A DNA stretch of 34,096 nucleotides from an uncultured Gammaproteobacteria bacterium (GCA_902826485.1 CADEEZ010000002.1:127930-162025); one strand, 5' to 3'; counted from the first letter of the stretch, positions 10,001 to 17,995 are shown. The notes: generated from the letters alone by a model not told the origin. Translations and numbers: made by a program.

Positions 10001-10205
10001 AGCCAAAGTGGGCAATATTTATGTGAATCGCAACATGATTGGTGCGGTAGTAGGCGTTCAACCTTTTGGTGGTGAAGGCTTATCAGGCACCGGCCCTAAA
10101 GCGGGTGGACCAAATTATGTCACGCGTTTAGCCATAGAACGTACGTTGTGTATTAACACAACGGCTTCAGGTGGCAATGCCAGCTTAATGGCAATAGGAG
10201 ATTAA
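7044..10205 (+). CDS. putA: Bifunctional proline dehydrogenase / delta-1-pyrroline-5-carboxylate dehydrogenase PutA (short form)
   Basis: The 1053-residue enzyme oxidises proline to glutamate in two steps. The FAD-dependent PRODH barrel spans about residues 170-500 (LVKGAYWDSEIKQAQ, ATHNAYTLAYV, FQCLHGMGDTLYDQIV, CRIYAPVGSHESLLAYL, LVRRLLENGANTSFVNR). The NAD+-dependent P5C dehydrogenase spans about 560-1040 (SPWNFPLAIF, FTGSTETAQ). Its catalytic Glu808 (AETGGQ) and Cys842 (SAGQRCSALR) are both present and 34 residues apart, as usual in aldehyde dehydrogenases. Unlike the roughly 1320-residue E. coli protein it starts directly with the helical arm region: there is no ribbon-helix-helix DNA-binding domain and no long C-terminal extension. 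It therefore probably does not autorepress the operon. It overlaps no neighbour and ends 3 bp from a convergent gene. Confidence 0.96.
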   Translation: MTINNNNKIDATLDSLDPYYRCDETEHVLALTKLAEVDAKTDLVIKQQAEKLVAEVRKRRLSERGLDAFMLQYDLSSDEGIALMCLAEALLRIPDKETVDKLIKDKLTASNWEQHLGKSHSLFVNAATWALMITGKVLNQPQNHETQANMLSQSLRKLANKGGEPIVRTAVQKAMQILGKQFVKGRTIEEALERSKEKEKRGYRFSYDMLGEAAYTQKDAENYFRAYQEAIEAIAKNGPYESPITAPGISVKLSALHPTYTVKKSDRVLTELTAKVKMLAKMAKEANINLTVDAEEAVRLKLSLAVIKEVMVDPQFADWKGFGLAVQSYQKRALAVIEWLINTARENKRYLMVRLVKGAYWDSEIKQAQVNGLPGYPVFTRKISTDISYMACVKKLFEAQDVIYPQFATHNAYTLAYVMACANETGTDNYEFQCLHGMGDTLYDQIVEDDSPLTCRIYAPVGSHESLLAYLVRRLLENGANTSFVNRIVNQNLPVSELIENPIDKIKDLKEIPHSKIALPIDMYGKSRKNSLGADLWEPKVFEPMLHYAKKTTSKMNALPTAVKHDEVLLTQCELKEVVSPIDNRLILGVVYQADALILNKTLQRGYIAFQRISMESVDNRVAALEKLADLLEMNRQEAIRLLILEGGKTLEDAIGEVREAVDFCRYYRVQAIEKFATPEILSGPTGEHNQLSLHGRGVVACISPWNFPLAIFLGQITAALAAGNAVIAKPAQQTPLIGAWAVNLLHEAGFDSDVVQLLPGKGSVIGDKLIEDSRIAAVMFTGSTETAQHINIKLAQRLGPIVPFIAETGGQNAMIVDSSALPEQVVSDVIQSAFQSAGQRCSALRVLFIQEDIYEKVMTMLVGAMNELVVGNPLGIVTDIGPLIDHGSVKKLRSHEAELSKTAQLIGRIELSNDCEEGSFFEPCAYQIDNLDKLTEEHFGPILHVIKFKNDALDDVLAQIEKTGYGLTLGIHSRIDETIQYILARAKVGNIYVNRNMIGAVVGVQPFGGEGLSGTGPKAGGPNYVTRLAIERTLCINTTASGGNASLMAIGD

Positions 10206-10208
10206 TTC

Positions 10209-11216
10209 CTACAGTTTTATCGCCAACCACCAAAGTGAGTAGGGCATAAAAATAAAAAACGATCCTAACCACAGCATGGCATAAAAACGGTATTTTTTAG
10301 CAAGTTTTTCTTGCGTGGTGCTAGAAATCAAATAGGGTTGACGACCAGTCAGCCCTTTTTTACTTAATACATTAATGACGGCTTCTTGGTTTTTGGCGGC
10401 ATATTTTTCTCGAATTTCCTGTTCTGCCGCTTGTTGAATGGCGAGCTTTTCTTCAGCGGATAATTTACCATCTTTGTTTAAATCAAATTTGGCCATTAAA
10501 CTGTCGTAATCGTTTTCCCATTGTTTGACTAACAAATCAGCCTGCTTTTCTAATGATGCTTGCGTTAGGCTGGCTTCGCCCGCCCGAATGGTTGCAAAAT
10601 TGCCCAAAGCGTAAACATCAGTGTCTACCTCCATGCGGGATTCTTTATATTGATATCCCCCAAAGATAAAACCTAAAATTAACATGATTAAGTGCTTTGA
10701 TTTTCCTTGTGGGTCAGCTGAAAATCCATGCCAAGTGTCATGTGTATTTGAGTGAATATCTGCTCCACGCGGATCCACCACACAAAATCCGGTGCCGTCT
10801 TTAATCATAAAGTGTTCTATCGATTCCCCTTGTGCAATGAGAAACCACGCATGCTTTTGATTTTTTCTATAAACAGCATAGCGGTACCACGTGCAAGGCG
10901 TTAGGGAAAGCGGTGCTAAGAGTTCATGATTAGGAAGCGAGTATTGTTTTCCGGATACTTCAGCATACCCTTGAGCGGTTGACCGAATTTTTGAAGCAGG
11001 GGTATCTTCGATGGTTCTGGCTTTTAATAAATTTCGATAATTCTGATATAAACTCAACAAAGCAATTAACAAAAACACACTTAACCAAAATAAATAGACT
11101 TGTTTGGGAAGTTGTCTTAAAGCCGCTTGATCAAAAACAGTCAAAAAAAGATTTTTGAAAAATTCAATGGGCAACAATTGAAAAGATTGGGCTATAAATT
11201 CTAATTGTTCCATCAT
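10209..11216 (-). CDS. GIDE-domain membrane protein with EF-hand-like loop, partner of LemA
   Basis: The protein has 335 residues. A membrane helix lies near residues 43-60 (VYLFWLSVFLLIALLSLY), hydrophobic stretches occur around 175-188, and a final helix is at about 313-333. The middle region (RSTAQGYAEVSGKQY...PLSLTPCTWYRYAVYRK) resembles the GIDE domain of eukaryotic MUL1/GIDE-type E3 ligases and their bacterial relatives. There is no RING finger, so ligase activity should not be assumed. DLNKDGKLSAEE at about 245 is an EF-hand-like calcium loop, followed by a charged helical stretch. The gene starts 5 bp after the lemA-like stop, so the two are cotranscribed. Its biochemical role is unknown; association with LemA at the membrane is likely from the pairing. 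It starts with two consecutive Met codons, either of which could be used. Confidence 0.75.
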   Translation of the reverse strand: MMEQLEFIAQSFQLLPIEFFKNLFLTVFDQAALRQLPKQVYLFWLSVFLLIALLSLYQNYRNLLKARTIEDTPASKIRSTAQGYAEVSGKQYSLPNHELLAPLSLTPCTWYRYAVYRKNQKHAWFLIAQGESIEHFMIKDGTGFCVVDPRGADIHSNTHDTWHGFSADPQGKSKHLIMLILGFIFGGYQYKESRMEVDTDVYALGNFATIRAGEASLTQASLEKQADLLVKQWENDYDSLMAKFDLNKDGKLSAEEKLAIQQAAEQEIREKYAAKNQEAVINVLSKKGLTGRQPYLISSTTQEKLAKKYRFYAMLWLGSFFIFMPYSLWWLAIKL

Positions 11217-11221
11217 GATAT

Positions 11222-11794
11222 TTATTGAAATAATTGTTTAAGATCAATCGGGCCTGTTTCCCCTTCACTAAATACGAGCACAGTTTGTTTTTTAAAGCCG
11301 GTTAGCTTTGCGACAACTAAATCGGGAAATTGTTCAATACGAATATTATTCAACGTTGCAGATTCGTTATACACTTCTCGACGATCGGCTATGGCATTTT
11401 CTAAAACAGAAATTCTGTCTTGTAGATGTCTGAAAGTGGTATTGGTTTTTAAGTCGGGGTAATTTTCAGCAACGGCAAATAAATTCATTAAGCCCTGTCT
11501 CATCGTACTTTCGGCTTTTCCCAGTGCGGCAATGTCACCCGCTTGTAACGCCGACATCACAGAAGCTCTGGCCTGAGTGATTTGGATGAGGGTATCTTTT
11601 TCAAAGCCCATATACTGTTTGCATGTTTCAACGAGTTTAGGTAACTCTTCATGACGCTGTTTTAATAACACGTCTATATTTGAAAAAGCTTTGAAAACAT
11701 TGTTTTTCAAGGTAACAAGATTGTTAAAAATAAAAATAAAATAAATCAACACCACGATGGCGACTGAAAGTGATAAATAAGCGTATATACTCAT
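11222..11794 (-). CDS. LemA family protein
   Basis: The 190-residue protein has one N-terminal membrane helix (about 4-26, YLSLSVAIVVLIYFIFIF). A long helical domain follows with LemA signatures: NVFKAFSNIDVLLKQRHEELPKLV written across residues 32-55, AENYPDLKTNTTF at about 112 and FRHLQDRISVLENAI. The usual topology is a short N-terminus outside and a cytoplasmic or periplasmic helical bundle; function is not settled in the family. On the minus strand a GGAG lies about 10 nt before the ATG, and the leader (11820-11863) is extremely AT-rich with several TATAAT-like hexamers, so the promoter of the two-gene lemA/GIDE operon is probably there. Confidence 0.88.
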   Translation of the reverse strand: MSIYAYLSLSVAIVVLIYFIFIFNNLVTLKNNVFKAFSNIDVLLKQRHEELPKLVETCKQYMGFEKDTLIQITQARASVMSALQAGDIAALGKAESTMRQGLMNLFAVAENYPDLKTNTTFRHLQDRISVLENAIADRREVYNESATLNNIRIEQFPDLVVAKLTGFKKQTVLVFSEGETGPIDLKQLFQ

Positions 11795-11863
11795 ATTGAT
11801 AGTCTCCGGTGGCTTTGCACCATAGTTACTAATACCCTATTTTAATATATATAACATTATATA

Positions 11864-13390
11864 TTATATTAACCCTTTTCGAACAATATATAACAGTCCC
11901 TCTACAGGGATATCTTCTTGATATCGTATAATCACTTGCTTGCTTACTTCTAGTTTAAATCCTGCTTCGTTGAGTTCTTTTTCTATATATAATTGGCTAT
12001 GGGCAAAACGGCCAGAGGTTTGTAAACGGTAGGGTTGATTTTTTTTTGCAGGATTACTTAAATATTCTACAGTAAAAACCATAAGGTTGTTATCGGTAAG
12101 CGATTGGTGACAATAGCGGAACACTTCTTTTAATTCGCCAAAATAGCAAAAGACATCCGCTGCCACGATTAAATCATATTCATTCGGGTGCTTGGGTAAA
12201 AAATGCATAATATCATCGTGATAGAGCTTATAATAGGCGCCTAAGCGTTTAGCCACTTCGGTCATGTTTTCTGATATGTCTACCCCAATTAGTCTGAGAG
12301 AGATATCGAGTAAAAAAGGCGCCATGAGACCTGTGCCACACCCTAAATCTAAGGTTTTTTCGGGTAATGTTTCTTGACTGATGAAGGGCGTAAGTGCTTC
12401 TCGAATTAAACTGGGCACTTGATATTTTAATTGCGTTTTAACATGATCATTATAGTTATAAGCATATTGATCGAATAAAGCTTGAATAAAAGCAGGGGGG
12501 CTTTGTTTGGCTTCAGGGTTTTCTGAAATGGCATCGATCATGTGTTTTGCTGTCAGGTTTTCAGGCTGTAAATGATACGCTTTTTTAAAATAATCTAATG
12601 CTAAAGCGCGTTGATTTAAATGCAACAACACGGTTGCAAGATTATGAAAAGCAAAGGCATGATTTGGGTTGAGTTCAAGAATCCGTTCATAAAGTATTTT
12701 GGCGTTATAATAATCTGCTTCAGCAGAATGAATAATAGCCAGATGAAATAAGAGATCAATGTTATCGGGATCACGAGAGATGGCTTGGCTTAAAAAACCT
12801 TTTGCTTCATCATAACGTTTTAATTCGGTAAGCAAAATGCCCGCATTGTGCAAAGCACCTAAATGATCCGATCGCTTTTTTAAAACAATTAAGTAATGGG
12901 TTAGGGCATCTTGAAACCTGTCTTGTTTTGCATAACAAGAAGCTAAATTATAATGGGCGTTAATTTTTTCAGGATCACTTTGCACGGCTCGTTCAAGTTC
13001 TTGGGTCGCTTCTTTAATTTTGCCCATTTTAAATAATAAGGCACCCAAATTATTATGCGCATCGGGGTAGGGGGTTTTAAGTCTAAGGGCTTCGCGATAA
13101 TGTTGAAGTGCTAAATCAATTTGGCCTATTTTTTTGTAAGCATTACCCAAATTATTATGAAACCCAGCAACATTAGGGGCAATCTTGATGGCTTTGCGTA
13201 TCCATTTTATGGCTTTATCATATTGTTGACGTTGGGCGTAACACAAACCCAGGCCATGCAATGCATCCACATTTTGCGGATCGATTTTCAACATTTTTCT
13301 AAATAAATTACTGGCTTTAATTGGTTTACCTGATTGTTGCACCATAAAGGCAGTGGATAAAAGTTCTGAAAGCGGTAATTTTTCTACCAT
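11864..13390 (-). CDS. TPR-repeat protein with C-terminal SAM-dependent methyltransferase domain
   Basis: The protein has 508 residues. About eight tetratricopeptide repeats fill residues 5-290 (for example VDALHGLGLCYAQRQQYDKA, AGFHNNLGNAYKKIGQIDLA, AHYNLASCYAKQDRFQDA). A methyltransferase-like domain follows from about residue 300; motif I is LDLGCGTGLMAPFL, then the acidic strand end LIGVDISENM, and YDLIVAADVFCYFG as the motif IV region. Such fusions bind a protein partner through the TPR part and methylate a substrate that is not predictable here. No signal peptide is visible, so it is probably cytoplasmic, or secreted by a specialised system. It follows the WD40-type lipoprotein gene by 7 bp, with its GGA ribosome site inside the end of that gene, so they are cotranscribed. 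Confidence 0.85.
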   Translation of the reverse strand: MVEKLPLSELLSTAFMVQQSGKPIKASNLFRKMLKIDPQNVDALHGLGLCYAQRQQYDKAIKWIRKAIKIAPNVAGFHNNLGNAYKKIGQIDLALQHYREALRLKTPYPDAHNNLGALLFKMGKIKEATQELERAVQSDPEKINAHYNLASCYAKQDRFQDALTHYLIVLKKRSDHLGALHNAGILLTELKRYDEAKGFLSQAISRDPDNIDLLFHLAIIHSAEADYYNAKILYERILELNPNHAFAFHNLATVLLHLNQRALALDYFKKAYHLQPENLTAKHMIDAISENPEAKQSPPAFIQALFDQYAYNYNDHVKTQLKYQVPSLIREALTPFISQETLPEKTLDLGCGTGLMAPFLLDISLRLIGVDISENMTEVAKRLGAYYKLYHDDIMHFLPKHPNEYDLIVAADVFCYFGELKEVFRYCHQSLTDNNLMVFTVEYLSNPAKKNQPYRLQTSGRFAHSQLYIEKELNEAGFKLEVSKQVIIRYQEDIPVEGLLYIVRKGLI

Positions 13391-13397
13391 AACTATA

Positions 13398-14453
13398 TTA
13401 TTCCGTATTCACAACATCTATTTTATTCAGATTAAGGGGATATAAATATCCTAAACCATTAGAAGATTGGGCGATAAGTTGATTGGGGGCACTAAGGGCT
13501 AATGCAATGATGGGCGCAGGGCTGGTTATCCAATTTGATTTTTTAGATAAACTCAATTGCTTGATTAATTTTCCGGTTTTGACTTCAAAAATACGAATAT
13601 ATCGGGGGGGGCAGCCTGTGGCGAGGTAACGATTTTGATCAAAAAATATGGCGGAGAGTAAGCTATTGGATCCTAAACTAAAATCATGACCCAATTGGTT
13701 TAATAAACCACTGATTTCTTCGCCTGTTTGAACCGAAAATATTTTGCCTTTTCCTAAGGTTTGACTGGCCAAGATAAATTGGTCATCAGGTGAAAAGGTC
13801 ACATATTGCACCGGACTTTCCATTAACCATTGTTTGGCTAAAGCCCCTGTGTTTAAATCCCAAAGCTTAACTTGACGATCAGCTGAGCCAATCAAAGCAA
13901 ATTGGCCGCTGTGAGAAAGCGCAACGGCGGCAATCGAATCGGTTTGTTTAAATTCTTTCAGTGTTTGTCCAGAGACCAAATTGATCAAAATGGCATGGTT
14001 GCCACTAAAACTTATTAGGGCATATTTTCCGTATTCCGATAAGCTCAGCGATAAAATTTGCCTATCAGCGTAAGGTAATGTCCAATATCTCAGTGATTTT
14101 CCGGTATGCAAATCCCAAACACCCAATTCGCCTGGCAAAGCGGTTGCCCCAATGGCTTTTCCGGAGGCTAATGCGACTTGTGAAACGGTTTTGTTTTGCT
14201 TTGTTTTAGGATCAATGCCATGGGTGAATTTAAATTTTTCTTGGTTGTTTTCTAAATCCCAATAAGAAACCCCTTTGTCTACCGTAGCACAGAGGCTGTA
14301 TTTTCCCTCAGGTGAGAGGCTGGCTGAAAATAGACCGACAGAAGAAAATTCCCAAATTTTTTCTGGTTTATCAACAGGCGTACAACTTACTAATGGTAAT
14401 ATAACCAGCAGCAGAGTAACTAAATAAGTTAAATTTTTATAATTTAGGATCAT
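13398..14453 (-). CDS. WD40-repeat-like lipoprotein
   Basis: The 351-residue protein starts with a lipoprotein signal: a positively charged N-terminus, hydrophobic core (LVTLLLVILP) and lipobox LVSC with Cys24. The mature part is a beta-propeller built of WD40-like blades, seen as repeats of the type 'FSPDDQFILASQ...IFSVQTGEEI', 'LSHSGQFALIGSADRQVKLW' and 'LSLSEYGKYALISFSG'. It is expected on the periplasmic face of the outer or inner membrane as a scaffold. The partner is unknown. It is the first gene of a two-gene operon with the TPR-methyltransferase. The start is supported by the signal peptide. Confidence 0.85.
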   Translation of the reverse strand: MILNYKNLTYLVTLLLVILPLVSCTPVDKPEKIWEFSSVGLFSASLSPEGKYSLCATVDKGVSYWDLENNQEKFKFTHGIDPKTKQNKTVSQVALASGKAIGATALPGELGVWDLHTGKSLRYWTLPYADRQILSLSLSEYGKYALISFSGNHAILINLVSGQTLKEFKQTDSIAAVALSHSGQFALIGSADRQVKLWDLNTGALAKQWLMESPVQYVTFSPDDQFILASQTLGKGKIFSVQTGEEISGLLNQLGHDFSLGSNSLLSAIFFDQNRYLATGCPPRYIRIFEVKTGKLIKQLSLSKKSNWITSPAPIIALALSAPNQLIAQSSNGLGYLYPLNLNKIDVVNTE

Positions 14454-14528
14454 GATATTTCTAGAAAAGTTTATCCCTGATATATTTTCAGGATAACGGA
14501 AGATGACAAATTTGGCGAGGGCTATGAG

Positions 14529-15686
14529 TTGACGACATTACTTTTTTTCATCTTTTTCGGGGCAGCTATTTTTGCCACACTGGCTTTATGGACAAGACAA
14601 ACCTTATTGGTTGCTTATATTTTATTAGGAGGTGTGTTGGGGCCGTTCGGCTTTGCGATTATTGATGATCCTAAATTAATTGAGCAATTGGGTGAAGTCG
14701 GGATTATTTTCTTATTATTTTTACTCGGCTTACATCTAGAACCCGATAAATTGCTTAAGGTACTCAAAACAACGCTCTCGGCGACTGTTGTCAGCAGTGC
14801 CGGGTTTTTGTTTCTCGGGGCTGCTGTGGGCTTCATTGCAGGGTTTACCTACTTAGAAGCGATTATACTCGGTTTGGCGATGATGTTTTCGAGTACGATA
14901 TTAGGCCTAAAGTTATTACCCACCACTGTGCTGCACCATCAACGTATTGGGGAGATGGTGATCAGTATCTTATTGCTTCAAGACGTGCTGGCGATTTTTG
15001 TATTGCTTTGTTTGCAAAGCATTGAACCGGGTAATTTTGTGACGTGGACTACTATTGCAAAGCTTGTGTTAGGGCTTCCTGCTTTAGTCATAGGGGCTTT
15101 TGCCATAGAAAGATTTTTATTACAAAAATTAATCAGACGTTTTGATAAAATTCATGAATTTATTTTTTTATTAGCGCTTGCTTGGTGCTTGGCTTGGGCA
15201 GAGGGCGCCAATATGTTAGGCTTGTCTCTTGAAATAGGCGCTTTTGTTGCGGGCATTTCTTTGGCACAAAGCCCCATTGCCCGTTTTATTGCTGAAAATT
15301 TGAAACCCCTGAGAGATTTTTTCTTAATCTTATTTTTCTTTTCGTTGGGTGCGAGTGTTAATTTAGGTCAATTATCGAATTATATTGGCATTGCTTTATT
15401 ATTGAGCATTACCATGCTGATCATGAAACCCTTAATTTTTTATTTTCTACTGAGCCATTCTTTTCCTAAAAAATCTTCTGCTTGGGAAGTGGGTTTTAGA
15501 ATGGGACAAATGAGTGAATTTTCTTTATTGTTGGCAGTGGTGGCGTTTGATACAGGATGGATTCGAGAAGAAGTAGGGGTAACATTGCAATTGGCCACGG
15601 TCTTTACGTTTATTGCTTCATCTTATTGGGTGACTAACCGTTATCCTTCCCCCATGGCAGTAAGCGACAAACTGCGTCGCTACTGA
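14529..15686 (+). CDS. Monovalent cation:proton antiporter-2 (KefB-like) membrane domain protein
   Basis: The 385-residue protein is almost entirely hydrophobic, with about 12 membrane segments of the Na+/H+ exchanger fold. Signatures include LLGGVLGPFGFAIIDDP, GIIFLLFLLGLHLEP, MMFSSTILGLKLLP, ISILLLQDVLAIFVLL and LEIGAFVAGISLAQSP, matching the CPA2/Kef group that moves K+ or Na+ against H+. The C-terminal NAD-binding TrkA-N/RCK domain of classic KefB/KefC (about 600 residues) is absent, so gating by glutathione adducts is unlikely. The start is TTG: no in-frame ATG or GTG lies between the upstream stop (14478-14480) and it, and GAGG at 14517-14520 is 8 nt before. The ATG at 14524 is out of frame and hits a stop at once. 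Confidence 0.85.
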   Translation: MTTLLFFIFFGAAIFATLALWTRQTLLVAYILLGGVLGPFGFAIIDDPKLIEQLGEVGIIFLLFLLGLHLEPDKLLKVLKTTLSATVVSSAGFLFLGAAVGFIAGFTYLEAIILGLAMMFSSTILGLKLLPTTVLHHQRIGEMVISILLLQDVLAIFVLLCLQSIEPGNFVTWTTIAKLVLGLPALVIGAFAIERFLLQKLIRRFDKIHEFIFLLALAWCLAWAEGANMLGLSLEIGAFVAGISLAQSPIARFIAENLKPLRDFFLILFFFSLGASVNLGQLSNYIGIALLLSITMLIMKPLIFYFLLSHSFPKKSSAWEVGFRMGQMSEFSLLLAVVAFDTGWIREEVGVTLQLATVFTFIASSYWVTNRYPSPMAVSDKLRRY

Positions 15687-15701
15687 TCTGAGGTGTTTTA
15701 C

Positions 15702-16589
15702 TTAGCCTTTGTTTACATTACTTTGACTAGCCGATTTTTGAGTTGAGCTAGAGGGAGAGGTTGCTTTTGAAGTGCTTTTTTTAGGGGCACTTTTAGGCGC
15801 ATCTGTGCTTTTGTCTTTGCTATTGATAGATAATAACTCAATGTTAAACAATAAGGTTTCGTTTGGTCCGATAATTCTGCCTACGCCGTTTTCGCCGTAG
15901 CCTAATTTAGCAGGTACTACGATTTCCCATTTTGCACCGGGCTGCATTAATTGTAATGCCTCTGTCCAGCCGGGAATAACCGCATTGACTTGAAATTGAG
16001 CGGGTTCACCACGTGAGTAAGAGCTATCAAATTCTTTACCATTAATAAATTGACCGCTGTAATGCGTCGTAACGGTATCTGTGGCGGTGGGTTTTGGCCC
16101 GGTGCCTGCTTGAACGACACGATATTGCAAACCGCTAGGCAAAGTGGTTACACCGGGTTTTTTCTTGTTTTCTTCCAAAAATTTATTGCCATCTTCTAAA
16201 TTTTTAGAAGAAAGTTTTATTTGGTTTTCTTGTTGTTTTTGAATCATGGTTTTTTGGAAATTCACCAAGGTGTTTCTAACTTCTTCTTCGGTTAAGATTT
16301 TAGGACCCGTTTCTTGGGCATCTGCTACGCCTTGCATAAATAGGGTCGGGTTTATTTGAATATCTTGTTGTTTAAAATCAGCGCCCATTTGAATACCAAT
16401 ACTGTAACTTACTTTATCCAGTTCAGACATGGTCGAAGCCGCAGGAGAAGTGGTGGTTGTCATAGTCGTCGTCGTCGAAGTAGTTGAAGGGAGTGTTGTT
16501 TGTGCTTTATTAGGCGCATCTGCCGCAAATGCTGCATTGCTAAGTACCACAGCTAAAGCAAGTGTGCTAAAATAGTGCTTTTTTGTCAT
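15702..16589 (-). CDS. Mip-like FKBP-type peptidyl-prolyl cis-trans isomerase
   Basis: The protein has 295 residues. A Sec signal peptide ends at AFA-ADA (about residue 22). A Thr/Ser-rich linker follows (about 31-52), then the helical FKBP N-terminal dimerisation region (about 53-150) and the FKBP catalytic domain (about 165-255). Typical residues are THYSGQFINGKEFDSSY, VIPGWTEALQLMQPGAKW, PAKLGYGENG and LLFNIELLSI. It catalyses proline isomerisation in the periplasm or at the cell surface; Mip and relatives help Legionella and Coxiella during intracellular growth. The tail after residue 256 is a low-complexity Lys/Ser/Ala stretch, longer than in Legionella Mip (about 233 residues in total). 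AAGGGA precedes the ATG. It converges on the antiporter gene with 15 bp between. Confidence 0.92.
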   Translation of the reverse strand: MTKKHYFSTLALAVVLSNAAFAADAPNKAQTTLPSTTSTTTTMTTTTSPAASTMSELDKVSYSIGIQMGADFKQQDIQINPTLFMQGVADAQETGPKILTEEEVRNTLVNFQKTMIQKQQENQIKLSSKNLEDGNKFLEENKKKPGVTTLPSGLQYRVVQAGTGPKPTATDTVTTHYSGQFINGKEFDSSYSRGEPAQFQVNAVIPGWTEALQLMQPGAKWEIVVPAKLGYGENGVGRIIGPNETLLFNIELLSINSKDKSTDAPKSAPKKSTSKATSPSSSTQKSASQSNVNKG

Positions 16590-16706
16590 GACTAAAGTCC
16601 CTTTGGGTTATAATAAAAAAATTAAATAGTGTATGAGTATATACAATACTTCAACTACGTAAAATATTATATTGCATCAGTAATCATATCCGAGAGTATA
16701 AAAGCA

Positions 16707-17981
16707 ATGAAATTAACTAAATCAAATCGCTCGGAGATACTGAGTGTTCTTTTTCAAAGTCGATTGTGGTTAATTTTAACTTTGGGTTTTTCAGCAGGGT
16801 TACCTTTAGGTCTTACTGGCACAACGCTACAAGCTTGGTATACGGTAGAGCATGCCGATATTGTGGTCATTGGCATGTTAGCGCTCATTGGCCAACCTTA
16901 TGTTTATAAATTTCTTTGGGCCCCTTTTTTAGATAGATTTGTTTTGCCCTTTGGTAAAGGTCGGCGCCGAGGCTGGATGTTGTTTACGCAACTCGCCTTA
17001 ATTCTTTTGATAGGGGGGATGAGTCAGCTTAATCCCGCGCATCATGCGACCGCTTTGGCCTTATTGGCGTTATGTGTGGCGGTATTTTCGGCCACACAAG
17101 ATATTGCCGTCGATGCTTATAGAACAGAAGTGCTGACGCCCGAATCACGCGGAATAGGGGCTGCTATGTTTGTGGCAGGCTATCGTATTGCTATGCTGGT
17201 TTCGGCAGGCTTTGCGATGGTTGTTGCTAATTTTTATGGCTTTGAAAGCACCTATTTATTAATGAGTGGCTTAATGTTGATAGGCGTTGTGGCAACGTTA
17301 CTGAGCAAAGAAGCACCTATACAACCTGAAACTTTCAGACCACCGACGACGTTAACAAGCGCTTTTATCGATCCGCTTAAAGAATTTTTTACACGAGAAA
17401 ATGCCATCGGATTAATCGCCTTAATTATTTTATATAAATTAGGGGATGCTTTTGCAGGCACCTTAACCACTACGTTTTTAATTCGCGAAGTGGGCTTTGA
17501 TTTACTCGATGTGGGACTTACCAATAAAACAACGGGATTAGCAGGATCTTTAATTGGGGCTTTTGTGGGCGGTTTTGCGCTGTCTCGAATAGGCTTATTC
17601 AAAGCGTTACTCAGCTTTGGTGTGTTACAAGCGGTGTCTAATTTAGGTTTTTATCTTTTATGTTTCACGGGGCCCGATTATACGGTAATGGTCTCAACCG
17701 TGTTTATTGAAAATTTTTGTGGCGGGATGGGCACGGCGGCCTATTTAGCGCTCATTATGAGTTTATGCGATCAGCGATATACGGCAACTCAATTTGCTTT
17801 ACTGTCTGCCCTGAGTGCAATTGGCAGGGTATTTGTTGGTCCCTTAGCGGGCCTTATGGTAAAAGAATATGGCTGGGCTGACTTTTTTATAGCCTCTTTA
17901 ATTTTTTCACTTCCAGGCATTGTGTTGTTATTTTGGTTCAAGCAGCCCATTAATAAATTTTACCAACCGGCGCCATCTTAA
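16707..17981 (+). CDS. ampG: AmpG-family muropeptide transporter (MFS)
   Basis: The protein has 424 residues from the ATG at 16707. The frame extends upstream to a GTG at 16629, but the extra 26 residues do not look like a family N-terminus. About 12 to 14 membrane helices are visible. AmpG signatures include LILTLGFSAGLPLGLTGTT, LIGQPYVYKFLWAPFLDR, FSATQDIAVDAYRTEVLTP and GAAMFVAGYRIAMLVSAG. It imports anhydro-muropeptides (GlcNAc-anhMurNAc peptides) into the cytoplasm for peptidoglycan recycling. It is divergent from the Mip-like gene with about 120 bp between. Nothing looks degenerate. An amp-type beta-lactamase system is not in the window. Confidence 0.88.
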   Translation: MKLTKSNRSEILSVLFQSRLWLILTLGFSAGLPLGLTGTTLQAWYTVEHADIVVIGMLALIGQPYVYKFLWAPFLDRFVLPFGKGRRRGWMLFTQLALILLIGGMSQLNPAHHATALALLALCVAVFSATQDIAVDAYRTEVLTPESRGIGAAMFVAGYRIAMLVSAGFAMVVANFYGFESTYLLMSGLMLIGVVATLLSKEAPIQPETFRPPTTLTSAFIDPLKEFFTRENAIGLIALIILYKLGDAFAGTLTTTFLIREVGFDLLDVGLTNKTTGLAGSLIGAFVGGFALSRIGLFKALLSFGVLQAVSNLGFYLLCFTGPDYTVMVSTVFIENFCGGMGTAAYLALIMSLCDQRYTATQFALLSALSAIGRVFVGPLAGLMVKEYGWADFFIASLIFSLPGIVLLFWFKQPINKFYQPAPS

Positions 17982-17995
17982 TTATTTGTCGTTAT

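Noticed and set aside
16629-16706. An N-terminal extension of AmpG from a GTG start
   Set aside because: The 26 extra residues do not resemble the AmpG N-terminus, and the ATG at 16707 fits the family start just before the first membrane helix.
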